DNA from: Pseudonocardia thermophila
GTDB taxonomy: Bacteria > Actinomycetota > Actinomycetes > Mycobacteriales > Pseudonocardiaceae
Reading direction: 5' to 3'
DNA length: 64,000 nucleotides
Assembly: GCF_900142365.1 (NCBI RefSeq)
Contig: NZ_FRAP01000014.1
Location: 124,001 to 188,000 of the forward strand
Below the pieces are notes generated by a model. That model was not told the DNA's origin, made no database searches, and saw nothing but the letters and a program-made list of their open reading frames with translations. Made by a program: the position numbers and the translations under genes. Below, piece after piece: positions 16,928 to 29,758 of the stretch (the stretch's first letter is position 1; every line of letters starts with the position of its first letter).

Positions 16928-17314
16928 CTACCCGGACGCGACCACTTCCACCTCGAACCCATCGGTGTTCTCCAGGTACGCGGCGTAGTGCCCGGACCCG
17001 CCCGCCCACGGGTAGCGGTCGGCGAACAGCGGCCGCCAGCCGTGCTCCGGCGCCGCAGCGGCGATCGCGTCGACCGCGGCGCGATCGCCGCCGTGGAACG
17101 CGAGGTGGTTGAGCCCGGCGCGCAGCCGGTCGTGCTCCCCGGCCACTGCGGGCGAGCGCTCCACGACGACGTACACGTCGCCGCACCGCCAGGTGCGCCC
17201 GGCCGCCCACTCCCGATCCGGTGCCCAGCCGAGCTCGCCCAGCAGCCAGCCCCACTCGGCCACGGCCCGATCGAGGTCGGTGACCCACAGCTCGACGTGG
17301 TGCAGACCGTTCAC
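16928..17314 (-). CDS. VOC-family protein
   Basis: A 128-aa vicinal-oxygen-chelate fold protein with two beta-alpha-beta-beta-beta modules: LHHVELWVTDLDRAVAEWGWLL at the start, and LNHLAFHGGDRAAVDAIAAAAPEHGWRP followed by YAAYLENTDGFEVEVVA. Candidate metal ligands are the first-strand His, the central His in NHLAF and the terminal Glu. Members are glyoxalases, dioxygenases or resistance proteins. Which applies here is not visible. GTG at 17314 lies just after the dipeptide transporter ATPase on the same strand, so it may be the last gene of that operon. Confidence 0.82.
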   Translation of the reverse strand: MNGLHHVELWVTDLDRAVAEWGWLLGELGWAPDREWAAGRTWRCGDVYVVVERSPAVAGEHDRLRAGLNHLAFHGGDRAAVDAIAAAAPEHGWRPLFADRYPWAGGSGHYAAYLENTDGFEVEVVASG

Positions 17315-17320
17315 CGCCGC

Positions 17321-19435
<2,115 letters not shown>

Positions 19436-19436
19436 G

Positions 19437-20459
19437 TCAGTTACCCCCGCGCAGCTTGGGGTCGAGCGCGTCGCGCAGCCCGTCGGCGACGAAGGCGAAC
19501 GCCAGCGTCGTGATGACGATCGCCATGGCGGGGGCGAGCCAGAGGTGCTCGTTGCCCGGGACGCGGATGAAGTTGTAGCTCTGGGAGATCAGCCGCCCCC
19601 ACTCGGGCACGTCCGCCGGCACACCGACGCCGAGGAACGACAGCGAGGCCATGGCGACCACGACCACGCCGACGCTGGTGAACGCGTAGACGACGACCGG
19701 CGCGATCGCGTTGGGCAGGATGTGCCGCAGCACGATGCGGGTGTCGGAGGCGCCGATCGAGCGAGCCGCCTCGACGTACTCCGACTCGCGCAGCGCCAGC
19801 GTCTGCCCGCGCATGAGCCGGGCGCTGGTCGGCCAGCCGAAGATCACCAGCGCGATCACCACCGGCAGCACGCCCTGGCCGAAGATGCGGACCACGAAGA
19901 TGGCGCCGACCAGCAGCGGGAACGCCAGCAGGATGTCGGTGAAGCGCATGATGACCGCGTCCACCCAGCCGCGCTTGTAGCCGGCCAGCGCGCCGAACGC
20001 GACGCCGACGATCACCGACATCAGCATGGTTCCGATGCCGACGACCATCGCCAGCCGCGCGCCGTAGACGAGCGCGGAGTACATGTCCCGCCCCAGGACG
20101 TCGGTGCCGAGGATGTGGTCGGCGCTCGGCGGGGCCGTGGTGTTGAGCAGGTTCTGCTCGAACGGGTCGTACGGTGTCAGGAACGGCTGGAAGATCGCCA
20201 TGAACAGGATGACCGCGACGATGACCAGCCCGGCCACGGCGAGCTTGTTGCGCTTGTAGCGGCTCCAGATGTCGGCCAGCGCGCCCGGCGAGCCGGAGCG
20301 GCGGCGGCGCCGGGTGGCCACGGTCTTGCCCTCCACCGCGGACGCGGCGCGCTGATCGGTCTGACCGGCGCTGTGCAGTCCGTCGGGGTCGGCGAACGGC
20401 TCCGTCGGCGGGATGCCGGCCGCCGGGGTGCCCTCGGGGGGCGGGGGAAGCGTCGTCAT
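19437..20459 (-). CDS. Peptide ABC transporter permease, DppC/OppC type
   Basis: A 340-aa inner-membrane permease with an N-terminal proline-rich cytoplasmic extension of about 90 residues, an OppC_N helix (LAVAGLVIVAVILFMAIFQPFL) and a BPD_transp_1 domain. The EAA loop reads EYVEAARSIGASDTRIVLRHILPNAIAPV. About six membrane segments. It pairs with the DppB-type permease at 20509 to form the channel. The gap to that gene is 49 bases. Substrate is probably di- or oligopeptides, or nickel; sequence does not decide. Confidence 0.93.
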   Translation of the reverse strand: MTTLPPPPEGTPAAGIPPTEPFADPDGLHSAGQTDQRAASAVEGKTVATRRRRRSGSPGALADIWSRYKRNKLAVAGLVIVAVILFMAIFQPFLTPYDPFEQNLLNTTAPPSADHILGTDVLGRDMYSALVYGARLAMVVGIGTMLMSVIVGVAFGALAGYKRGWVDAVIMRFTDILLAFPLLVGAIFVVRIFGQGVLPVVIALVIFGWPTSARLMRGQTLALRESEYVEAARSIGASDTRIVLRHILPNAIAPVVVYAFTSVGVVVVAMASLSFLGVGVPADVPEWGRLISQSYNFIRVPGNEHLWLAPAMAIVITTLAFAFVADGLRDALDPKLRGGN

Positions 20460-20508
20460 GAGGGATCGCCTCTTGATGTCTTGTGGGACGTCGGGAACGC
20501 GGGGCCGG

Positions 20509-21441
20509 CTAGTCGAGCCGGATCCTCGGGTCCAGGAACGCGTAGAGGATGTCGACGATCAGCGACAGGACCACGAACGCGAGCACCGCGAAGACCACGA
20601 CCGCCGCGATGATCGGCACGTTGTTGCCGGCGATGGCCCGGAACAGCAGGTACCCGACGCCGTTGTACTGGAAGATCGACTCGGTGATCAGCGCACCGCC
20701 CAGCAGCACACCGAGGGAGACACCGAGGTAGGTGACCACGGGGATGATCGAGTTGCGCAGCGCGTGCTTGCCGATCACGACCCGCTCGGACAGGCCCTTC
20801 GCCCGTGCCGTGCGGATGTAGTCGGCGCGCAGCACCTCGAGCATCGAGCCGCGCATCAGGCGTGCGACGAACGCGGCGTCCACGATGGCCAGCGTGAACG
20901 CCGGCAGCAGCACTTCCTGGTACCACGGCACTTCCGAGCCGAAGGGTCTGGGCACCGCGGGGAACGGTCCCCAGCCGGCCAGGTAGGCCAGGAACACGAC
21001 GCCGAGCACGAACGTCGGCACGCCGATGGCCACCGTGGAGACCACGGTGACCAGCACGTCGGAGAACGAGTAGCGCTTGACCGCGGCGATGATGCCGGCG
21101 ATCACGCCGATGATCACGTCGATGAGGATCGCCACGAGCGCCAGCCGCACGGTGTTCGGCAGCACATCGATCAGCATGTCCGCCACGGGCCGGCGCTGGT
21201 CGTACTCGACTCCGAGGTTCCCGGTGGCGAGGTTGCCGAGGTAGGTGAAGTACTGCTGGTAGAGCGGCTTGTCGAGGCCGAAGATGGCCCGGTTCTGCTC
21301 GGCGATCGCGGGCGGCACCTGCCGGTCGCCGGTCGACGCGAACGGGTCGCCCAGCGCGAAGGTGCCGAGGAAGACGAGCAGCGTGGTGGCGAGTACCACG
21401 AGGACGGCCTGGCCGATCCGGCGCAGGATGAACTTGCCCAC
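20509..21441 (-). CDS. Peptide ABC transporter permease, DppB/OppB type
   Basis: A 310-aa permease starting GKFILRRIGQAVLVVLATTLLVFLG, the standard DppB N-terminus, with six membrane segments and the EAA loop DYIRTARAKGLSERVVIGKHALRNSIIPVVTYLG. GTG at 21441 is supported by GGGAG 5 bases upstream. An ATG farther upstream would add 24 hydrophilic residues inside the intergenic hairpin region. It is separated from the binding-protein gene by a 15-bp-stem hairpin, which may lower its expression relative to the binding protein. Confidence 0.92.
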   Translation of the reverse strand: MGKFILRRIGQAVLVVLATTLLVFLGTFALGDPFASTGDRQVPPAIAEQNRAIFGLDKPLYQQYFTYLGNLATGNLGVEYDQRRPVADMLIDVLPNTVRLALVAILIDVIIGVIAGIIAAVKRYSFSDVLVTVVSTVAIGVPTFVLGVVFLAYLAGWGPFPAVPRPFGSEVPWYQEVLLPAFTLAIVDAAFVARLMRGSMLEVLRADYIRTARAKGLSERVVIGKHALRNSIIPVVTYLGVSLGVLLGGALITESIFQYNGVGYLLFRAIAGNNVPIIAAVVVFAVLAFVVLSLIVDILYAFLDPRIRLD

Positions 21442-21484
21442 GAGGACTCCCTTTCTCGGAGAGGACCGTCCTGGTGAACCGTGC

Positions 21485-21534
21485 GACGCCGGCCGGCGGA
21501 CGCCCGGGGTCACCGGGGCCCGCCGGCCGGCGTC
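21485..21534 (-). terminator. Large intercistronic hairpin after the binding-protein gene
   Basis: Arms 21485-21499 and 21520-21534 are perfect 15-base complements, and the 20-base loop contains a nested CCCGG/CCGGG stem. It lies 10 bases past the stop of the peptide-binding lipoprotein and before dppB. Such elements between an ABC binding-protein gene and its permeases commonly act as partial terminators or 3'-end stabilisers, giving more binding protein than membrane components. There is no T-run. Confidence 0.7.
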
Positions 21535-21543
21535 AGCGACGGA

Positions 21544-23250
21544 TCACTTCAGGAAGATCTGGTCGAACGTCGGGTCCTCGTTGAAGTCCATGTTCACGTT
21601 GCCCCACTTGGAGTGGTCCACCAGGCGGAACTGCTGGCGCTGGAACAGCGGGATCACGGCGAGGTCGCGGCCGATCGCGATCCGCTCCGCCTCCTTCCAG
21701 AGCTCGTTGCGGGCCGCCTCGTCCTTCGTGGCGGAGGCACGGGCCACCAGCGCGTCGAACTCCGGGTTGGAGTAGCGGCTGTAGTTGTTGCCGGTGACCT
21801 TGCCCTCGGCGTCGAGCTTGATCGACGAGGTGGCCATCAGCGGGATCAGGTAGTTGCCGGGCGTCGGGTAGTCGGCGCCCCACGCGAGCCGGTAGAGGCC
21901 GGAGGCGCCCTTGGCCTCCATGTTGTTCAGGTGGTCGGTGAACGGAACGCCCTGGTAGTTCACCTTCAGGCCGAGGTTCTGCTCGAGCTGCTGACGCACG
22001 GCGGCGGTCCACTCCTCGTGCCCGGCGCCGGTGTTGAACGACAGGTTGATCTCCGTGCCCGGGGTCAGCCCCGCCTTCTCGGCCAGCTCCTTCGCCTTGA
22101 CCGGGTCGTAGACGCACGCGTCGCACACCCCGGGCTGGTAGGCGTCGGGGAACAGCGACGGCACGATCGAGTCCGCCGGCGCCTGGGCGCCCTTGAACAC
22201 GCCCTCGGCGATCGCGGCCCGGTCGATCGCCATGGAGACCGCCTTGCGCGCCTCGGGCGAGTTGAGCGGCGGCTCGGCGTTCATCGCGACGAAGTAGTTG
22301 ATGCCGTTCGTCTTCTTCGACAGCCACTTGCCCTGCGGCTCGAACTCGGCCCGGTTCGGGCCGATCAGCGGCGTGGGCATGCGGGCCCAGTCGAACGTGC
22401 CGGCCTTGAAGCCGTCGGTCTCGAGCTGCACGCCGTTCTGCGGGTTGAGGATCGTGAACTCGATCGCGTCGAGGTAGGCCTTCGGGCCCGCGTCGTACTC
22501 CTCGAAGCGGACGAGCCGGATGCCCTTGTCGTGCTCCCACTTGCCGTCCATCTTGAACGGCCCGTTGCCGATGGGGGCGTCGGTGTAGTTCGGGTCGCTG
22601 GTCGGGCCCACCGCGGCGGGCGCGGGGCTGAGCGCCGGGTGGTTGGTCCGCAGCGGGAACTCGCAGTCGGGCTGGACGAGGTTGACGACCAGCTGGTTGG
22701 CGGAGGCGACCTGCACACCGGTCATCTCCGGCGCCTGGCCGGCCTGGAACTCCTCGTAGCCCTGGATCACGTCGAGGTGGTAGGAGACCTCCGAGCCGGA
22801 GTTCGGCGCAGCCACCCGCTCCCAGCCGCGCTTGAACGAGGTCGCGTCGACGACCTCACCGTTGTGGAAGTGGGTGTTGGGCTTGAGGTTGAACGTCCAC
22901 TGGCTGCAGTCGTCGTTGGCCGACCAGTCGGTCGCGACGCCCGGCACGACCGTGCCGTCCGGCTCGACCTGGACCAGGCCGGTGAACAAGGCGTTCGCGA
23001 CGGAGGTGCCCTCGGACTCCTGCACGTTGTACGGGTCGATGGCCGTCGGCTCGGTGATGCCGAGGCGGAACACCCCGCCCGGTTTGCCGGGCACGACCTC
23101 GACCGGCGGCGTCTCCGGGTAGCCGACGCTCGGCTGCGCGGAGCCTCCCTCCGGAGCTCCCTGGTTGCTCCGCTGGGCACAACCCGTGAGCACCATCGCC
23201 GCCGCGGCGCCGAGGGCGACCACGGCGAAGCCCGTGCGCGATCTCCTCAT
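21544..23250 (-). CDS. Peptide ABC transporter substrate-binding lipoprotein
   Basis: A 568-aa SBP_bac_5 (DppA/OppA) protein anchored as a lipoprotein: signal peptide RRSRTGFAVVALGAAAAMVLTG then lipobox Cys. The mature part begins the family pattern GGVFRLGITEPTAIDPYNVQESEG, with KRGWERVAAP, LVNLVQPDCEFP, NGPFKMDGKWEHDKGIRLVRF and ARKAVSMAIDRAAI. ATG 23250 is chosen for AAAGGA 6 bases upstream and the signal peptide. First gene of the operon with dppB, dppC and the fused ATPase. Ligand not deducible. Confidence 0.94.
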   Translation of the reverse strand: MRRSRTGFAVVALGAAAAMVLTGCAQRSNQGAPEGGSAQPSVGYPETPPVEVVPGKPGGVFRLGITEPTAIDPYNVQESEGTSVANALFTGLVQVEPDGTVVPGVATDWSANDDCSQWTFNLKPNTHFHNGEVVDATSFKRGWERVAAPNSGSEVSYHLDVIQGYEEFQAGQAPEMTGVQVASANQLVVNLVQPDCEFPLRTNHPALSPAPAAVGPTSDPNYTDAPIGNGPFKMDGKWEHDKGIRLVRFEEYDAGPKAYLDAIEFTILNPQNGVQLETDGFKAGTFDWARMPTPLIGPNRAEFEPQGKWLSKKTNGINYFVAMNAEPPLNSPEARKAVSMAIDRAAIAEGVFKGAQAPADSIVPSLFPDAYQPGVCDACVYDPVKAKELAEKAGLTPGTEINLSFNTGAGHEEWTAAVRQQLEQNLGLKVNYQGVPFTDHLNNMEAKGASGLYRLAWGADYPTPGNYLIPLMATSSIKLDAEGKVTGNNYSRYSNPEFDALVARASATKDEAARNELWKEAERIAIGRDLAVIPLFQRQQFRLVDHSKWGNVNMDFNEDPTFDQIFLK

Positions 23251-23523
23251 GTGGATTCCTTTGAACTCTCTGTTGTCTTCGGCGTCCCGTTCGGACGGCC
23301 GATCCACCCCGGTGCGCCCGGCCATGTGCACGGCCGGTGACGCGGACAGCAGGGACCGTAGGAACGGCGGCTACCGGGCGGTAGCAAAGCTCCCCGATCG
23401 TGACCAAAGGGTGACTTCCCCGTTGGCCTGAACGGCGGCGCAGATCACGATAGACGGACGCTTGAGTGCGCAACCATCGGGTGCTTGATCGTGACCGAAA
23501 GGGGCTGCGATCAGGGACAGTGA
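23251..23523. promoter_or_regulatory. Promoter region of the peptide transporter operon
   Basis: This 273-base gap contains two near-identical direct repeats, GATCGTGACCAAAGGG (23396) and GATCGTGACCGAAAGGGG (23487), 91 bases apart, and a palindrome GCTACC-GGGC-GGTAGC (23370-23385). The repeats and palindrome lie upstream of the binding-protein gene and downstream of lpqW. They are candidate regulator sites for the transporter. No ORF is supported. The arrangement is seen directly; binding is inferred. Confidence 0.45.
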
Positions 23524-25326
23524 TCAGGAGGACGGCAGCGGCCGCCACCGCTGCGCGCCGGTGAAGGGCCCGGTCAGCAGCGGGCCCGGGCCCACACCCG
23601 TCGCGGCGTCGGACTCGGGCGTGCTCACCACGACGTCGACCGGCTGGAACAGCGGTAGCTCCGCGGCCTGCTCCCACAGGTCCTGCTGCACGGCCTGGGC
23701 GAGGTCCGGGCGCGGATCGGGCGTCATGAGCTCGGTCATGAGCGCGTCGAGCAGCGGCTGGCAGAAGCCGGTCGGGCCGGGCACCTGCTCCGGGCCGGTC
23801 GCCGAGCCGGACATGCAGCCGAACTCGGACGCGACGGCGGTCGCCGCATCGCCGGCCGCAGGCCGGTTGAGCACCATGAGGTCCACCGCGATCCCGGTGG
23901 GCGCGGCGGGGACGGCGGGGGCGGCCTCGGTGGGAGTCGACGTAGGCGTCGCCGCGGTCGCGGGCGCGGCGGCCGGGGTCGCGGTGGCGCCCGAGGTGGG
24001 GGCGGCCGACGTCGAGGGTGGGGTCGGGGCCACGGTCTCGGCCGAGTACAGGTCGACGACCGGCGGGGCGACGACGGTGGCCGGGATCCCGGCCCCGCTC
24101 AGCTGCCGGGCGACGGCCGCGGCCACGCGGAGATCGCCGGGCCGCTCGGCGCCCGCCCCGATCGTGAGCCGCACGGGCGCGCCGTCGGCCATCCAGGGAG
24201 CGGTCGGGGACGTCCGGGTCCAGCCGGCCTGCTGCAGCAGCGCGGCGACCTCGGCGGCGTCGGCGCGCCGTTCGGGGGCGGTCGCCGTGTACCCGGGCTG
24301 CGACGGTGCCCGCCCGTACGCGTCGGCCCGCAGCGCCTCCGGTGCGACCTCCGCCCGGATGGCCTCGCGGTCGATCAGTGCGGCGACGGCCTTGCGGGCG
24401 GCGAGGTTGCGCAGCGGGCCGGTGTCGGCGCGCAGGCCGAGCGTGACCACCTCGGCGCGGGGCACGGGCTGGGTGCGCGGCGCGGGCTGCAGGCCCACCA
24501 GCGCGGTGCGCAGCTCGGGCCCGGCGGTGGTGACGGCGAGATCGATGTCACCGGAGGCGAGGCCCGCGGCGACGTCCTCCGGGTCGAGCCGGCGCAGCAC
24601 CAGCTCGTCGACGACGGTCGGGGCGTCCCAGTAGAGATCGTTGCGCACCAGCACGATCTCGCCGCGGCCCCGGTCCACGCTGCCGACCTTGAACGGGCCG
24701 CCGGAGGCCGGCAGGCCGTTGCGCAGGGCACCGACCCAGGAACCGGGCGCATCCTTGAGCAGGTGGGCGGGCAAGAGCCCGCTGAACAGGTACTGCCAGG
24801 CCGGGTAGGGCTCGGCGAACTCGACGTCGACCGCCTTGCCGCCGGCGCGCGAGCGCACCGCGGTGATCAGCCGGTAACCGGCGGCGTCGGCGACCCCCGG
24901 CTCGGCGCGCATCCGCTCCCAGAGGAAGACGAAGTCCTCCGCGGCGATCGGTGCGTTCGTCGACCAGGAGGCCTCCAGGTTCAGCTCGTAGCTGACCGTG
25001 AAGGGCTCGGACGACGTCACCTTCGCGCTGGTGGCGATCGTGGTGTCCAGCTGCGCCACACCGTTCTCGTCCACTCGGAACACCGAGGGCAGCACCAGCG
25101 TGGCCAGGGCCTGGGTGACCGGGGAGACGTCGGCGAGCAGGTGCGGGTTGAACCCGGGCGGGAGGTCGTCGACGCCGACCACGATCTGCGTCGGCGTGCC
25201 GGGCTGGGTCGTCGGGGTCGCGGTCGGGGTCGGCGTGACCTCCGGCGGCGGGACGGGCTCGTTCGCGCACGCCGCCGCCACCATCGCGACCAGCGCTAGC
25301 AGGACGATCCACGTCCGGCGACCCAC
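23524..25326 (-). CDS. lpqW: LpqW-like lipoprotein (SBP_bac_5 fold)
   Basis: A 600-aa lipoprotein: signal GRRTWIVLLALVAMVAAA-C, a Pro/Thr-rich linker, then a peptide-binding-protein fold (YELNLEASWSTNAPIAAEDFVFLWERMR, GGPFKVGSVDRGRGEIVLVRNDLYW). It has no dedicated permease and lies directly beside typA, as LpqW (Rv1166) does beside Rv1165. LpqW controls partition of phosphatidylinositol mannosides into lipoarabinomannan in mycobacteria; whether that holds here is inference. A low-complexity Ala/Thr/Pro insert lies near residues 450-490. GTG 25326 has GGGGAGG 5 bases upstream. Confidence 0.85.
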   Translation of the reverse strand: MGRRTWIVLLALVAMVAAACANEPVPPPEVTPTPTATPTTQPGTPTQIVVGVDDLPPGFNPHLLADVSPVTQALATLVLPSVFRVDENGVAQLDTTIATSAKVTSSEPFTVSYELNLEASWSTNAPIAAEDFVFLWERMRAEPGVADAAGYRLITAVRSRAGGKAVDVEFAEPYPAWQYLFSGLLPAHLLKDAPGSWVGALRNGLPASGGPFKVGSVDRGRGEIVLVRNDLYWDAPTVVDELVLRRLDPEDVAAGLASGDIDLAVTTAGPELRTALVGLQPAPRTQPVPRAEVVTLGLRADTGPLRNLAARKAVAALIDREAIRAEVAPEALRADAYGRAPSQPGYTATAPERRADAAEVAALLQQAGWTRTSPTAPWMADGAPVRLTIGAGAERPGDLRVAAAVARQLSGAGIPATVVAPPVVDLYSAETVAPTPPSTSAAPTSGATATPAAAPATAATPTSTPTEAAPAVPAAPTGIAVDLMVLNRPAAGDAATAVASEFGCMSGSATGPEQVPGPTGFCQPLLDALMTELMTPDPRPDLAQAVQQDLWEQAAELPLFQPVDVVVSTPESDAATGVGPGPLLTGPFTGAQRWRPLPSS

Positions 25327-25431
25327 GATCACCTCCCCAGCGACGGGTGCGGCCGGGGACCGACCCGCGGTCGGTCCATCCTGCATCAGCGTGCGCAGGA
25401 GGCCGGCTCGGGGGTTGTCCCCGGCCGGGGA

Positions 25432-27360
<1,929 letters not shown>

Positions 27361-27444
27361 GCCACACGGTATCCCGGGCGCCGCGCCGATCCCCGTGCAG
27401 GTGAGCAGCAGCTCAACCGGGTCGTCCCCCCGGTCCCGCGGTGG

Positions 27445-27942
27445 TCAGCCGGTCCGCGGCCACAGCGCGCCGAGCTGCCCGGCCCGGATGTGCTGGACGT
27501 CACGCAGCAGCAGGACACCCGCCGGGCCGAGCTCGACCGCCGCGTCGAGCAGGGTGACGAGCGGCGCGGTGACCCGCAGGCCGCGGATCTCGAGCACCTC
27601 GGGCGGCCGACCGGGCTCGGCGACGACCTCCCGGCGCCGCAGCGGACGGCGCCGGTGCGCAGCGGCGACCCGCACCGGCGTGGGCGGGCGCGCGACGATC
27701 CCGTACCACCAGGCGGCCGCCACCCCGGTCAGCACGGCGCCGGGACCGGCCCACAGCACGGCCGCGCGCACCCGCAGCTCATCGGGCCCCAGCCCGGGCC
27801 GGAGCAGGTAGGTGCGCGGCAGCACCGGCTGCCACGCCCGGGTGCGCACCCGCTCGTCGATGTGCGCGGCGGGGACCCCGGCGGCGATCAGCTGAGCCCG
27901 GGTGAGCAGCCCGCGCTGGCGGGCGAGCAGGACGTCGAGCAC
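27445..27942 (-). CDS. AbiEi-like antitoxin-domain protein, short form
   Basis: A 165-aa protein with an N-terminal winged-helix pattern typical of AbiEi/DUF559 antitoxin-like proteins (LARQRGLLTRAQLIAAGVPAAHIDERVRTRAWQPVLPRTYLL) and the next segment ALTGVAAAWWYGI. Full-length relatives are about 290-320 aa with a C-terminal nuclease-like fold. That part is missing and the space after the stop is occupied by typA. No toxin (AbiEii) gene is adjacent. It is either a truncated relic or a minimal DNA-binding form. Confidence 0.65.
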   Translation of the reverse strand: MLDVLLARQRGLLTRAQLIAAGVPAAHIDERVRTRAWQPVLPRTYLLRPGLGPDELRVRAAVLWAGPGAVLTGVAAAWWYGIVARPPTPVRVAAAHRRRPLRRREVVAEPGRPPEVLEIRGLRVTAPLVTLLDAAVELGPAGVLLLRDVQHIRAGQLGALWPRTG

Positions 27943-27990
27943 ACCGGATCGGACGGAACCCGCCCGGCCGCGGCTCCCCGGATCCCCCGA

Positions 27991-28371
27991 TCAGCCGAGC
28001 AGCCTGCGCAGGTGCGGGACGAGAGCGCGATCGGCCTCCACCCAGGCCAGCCCGTCCAGCTCGTCTGGGCCGATCCAGCGCAGTGCGGCGTGCTCCAGTG
28101 CGACCGGCTCCGGGCTGCCCGCGGCCAGCTCCGCCGCGTGGATCCGCAGGACCCCCACCGGCAGCGGGAGATCGGGGCCGACCCGCCCGGTCACGGTCAC
28201 GAGCGCGCCGAGCTCCTCGTGGCACTCGCGGGCGACGGCGGCCGGCTCGGACTCCCCCGCCTCCACCCGGCCGCCCGGCAGCTCCCAGCGACCGGCCAGC
28301 TCCGGCGGGCGGGTCCGCTGGGCCACCAACAGCCGCCCGTCGCGCACCAGCGCAGTTCCCACGACGATCAC
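27991..28371 (-). CDS. Nudix hydrolase (MutT-like)
   Basis: A 126-aa Nudix protein with the box GGRVEAGESEPAAVARECHEELGA, close to the canonical GX5EX7REUXEEXGU, where the usual Arg-Glu is RECHEELG. It begins IVVGTALVRDGRLLVAQRTRPPELAGRWELPGG, the start of MutT/CTP pyrophosphatase-type enzymes that cleanse oxidised nucleotides. GTG 28371 is chosen by fold. It lies between the sensor kinase and the AbiEi-like gene on the same strand, 52 bases after the kinase. Confidence 0.85.
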   Translation of the reverse strand: MIVVGTALVRDGRLLVAQRTRPPELAGRWELPGGRVEAGESEPAAVARECHEELGALVTVTGRVGPDLPLPVGVLRIHAAELAAGSPEPVALEHAALRWIGPDELDGLAWVEADRALVPHLRRLLG

Positions 28372-28423
28372 GGGAGGGATGGTGGCAGGCCGGGGGCGGT
28401 GCGGGGCGAGGACGTCCCCCGCC

Positions 28424-29758
28424 TCAGGGGCTGGGCCAGCGGACTTCGAACCTGGCCCCGCCGGCTCCGGACTCCCCCGCCGAGACGGTGCCCCCGCGCC
28501 CGTGCACCAACGCCTCCACGAGCGCCAGTCCCAGCCCCGCACCGCCCCCGGCCTCCGGGTTGAGCCGCACGAACCGGTCGAACACCCGGCGGCGGTCGGC
28601 GAGCGGGATACCGGGGCCGTCGTCCTCGACGACGAGTCGCACCCACCGCCCGGCCGGCAGCACCCCGACCCGCACGAGCCCGGCCGCGTACCGCACGGCG
28701 TTGCCGATGAGGTTGTCCAGCACCAGCGCGACCTCGGACGGCGTCGCGGCGACCACGGCCGGGGTGGGGGCGGCGAGGGTGATCGCGGGCCCGTCCTCGG
28801 GCGCGGTGGAGTGGGCGCGGTCGACCGCTGCGCGCGCCGCGGCCACGAGGTCGACGGGCTGCGCCGGCGGGCGCTGGCCCGAGTCGGCGCGGGCGAGCGC
28901 GAGCAGCGCGGAGAGCAGGCTGCTCAGCCGGGCGGCCTCGTCGACGATCGACTTCAGGGTCTCCTCGGCGAGCGCCGGGTCGGGGTGGGCGACGGCGACC
29001 TCGGCCTGCGCGCGGATCGCCGCGACCGGCGAGCGCAGCTCGTGCGCGGCGTCGCCGGTGAACCGCTCCAGCCGAGCCACGGCGTCGTCGCGGCGGGCGA
29101 GCAGCAGGTTGAACTCGGCGGCGAGCGCGCGCAGCTCGTCGTCGGCGGCCGGCAGGGGCAGCCGCTCCCCCGGCGGCAGGGTGGCCGCGGCCCGGCGGAG
29201 GCGGTCGACCGGCCGCAGCGCCGCCCGCGTCGCCGACCACGCCGCGAGCGCCACCACCCCCGCGACCAGCAGCGCGCCGACGAGGAACCAGCTGGCCGCG
29301 TTGGCCAGGATCGTCGCCGACCCGACGAGGTCCGCGGAGGCGATCACCACCCGCACCGCCCCGTCGGGGCCGACGGTGGACAGCCCGAGCCAGCGCCGCA
29401 TGTCGGTGCCGCCCCCGGTGGTCAGCTCCTCACCGCCGGCGATCCGGCGCACCTGCGCGTCGGACAGCGGGAGCGCGGCGCCGCCGTCGACGGGCCGGCC
29501 GGCGACGTCGACGATCCGCACACCGGCGATGCGGACCAGCGCGGGATCGACGCCGACGCGCACCGAGTCGGCGACGGAGGAGGCCTTCGCGGCCAGCTCG
29601 ACGTCGGCCGCGTTGATGACGGTGATGACCAGGAGGCTGCCGCCGAGGCGGGACAGCGCCGCCAGCGCGACGAGCGCGACCACCCCGACGACGAGGGTGA
29701 TGCGGGTGCGCAGCGACCGGCGGGCCCACCAGTCCCGCAGGGCGGCCACCGGTCTCAC
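28424..29758 (-). CDS. Sensor histidine kinase
   Basis: A 444-aa two-component kinase. Membrane segments lie near residues 20-50 and 155-175, with a periplasm-facing domain of about 105 residues between. Then come HAMP, HisKA with phospho-acceptor His239 in GDAAHELRSP, and HATPase_c with NLIGNAVRYA (N box), VVEDDGPGIPL (G1) and GAGLGLALVEALV (G2). GTG 29758 overlaps the response-regulator stop as GTGA. It pairs with that regulator and probably senses envelope stress, given the neighbouring secreted protein and exporter (inference). Confidence 0.93.
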   Translation of the reverse strand: MRPVAALRDWWARRSLRTRITLVVGVVALVALAALSRLGGSLLVITVINAADVELAAKASSVADSVRVGVDPALVRIAGVRIVDVAGRPVDGGAALPLSDAQVRRIAGGEELTTGGGTDMRRWLGLSTVGPDGAVRVVIASADLVGSATILANAASWFLVGALLVAGVVALAAWSATRAALRPVDRLRRAAATLPPGERLPLPAADDELRALAAEFNLLLARRDDAVARLERFTGDAAHELRSPVAAIRAQAEVAVAHPDPALAEETLKSIVDEAARLSSLLSALLALARADSGQRPPAQPVDLVAAARAAVDRAHSTAPEDGPAITLAAPTPAVVAATPSEVALVLDNLIGNAVRYAAGLVRVGVLPAGRWVRLVVEDDGPGIPLADRRRVFDRFVRLNPEAGGGAGLGLALVEALVHGRGGTVSAGESGAGGARFEVRWPSP

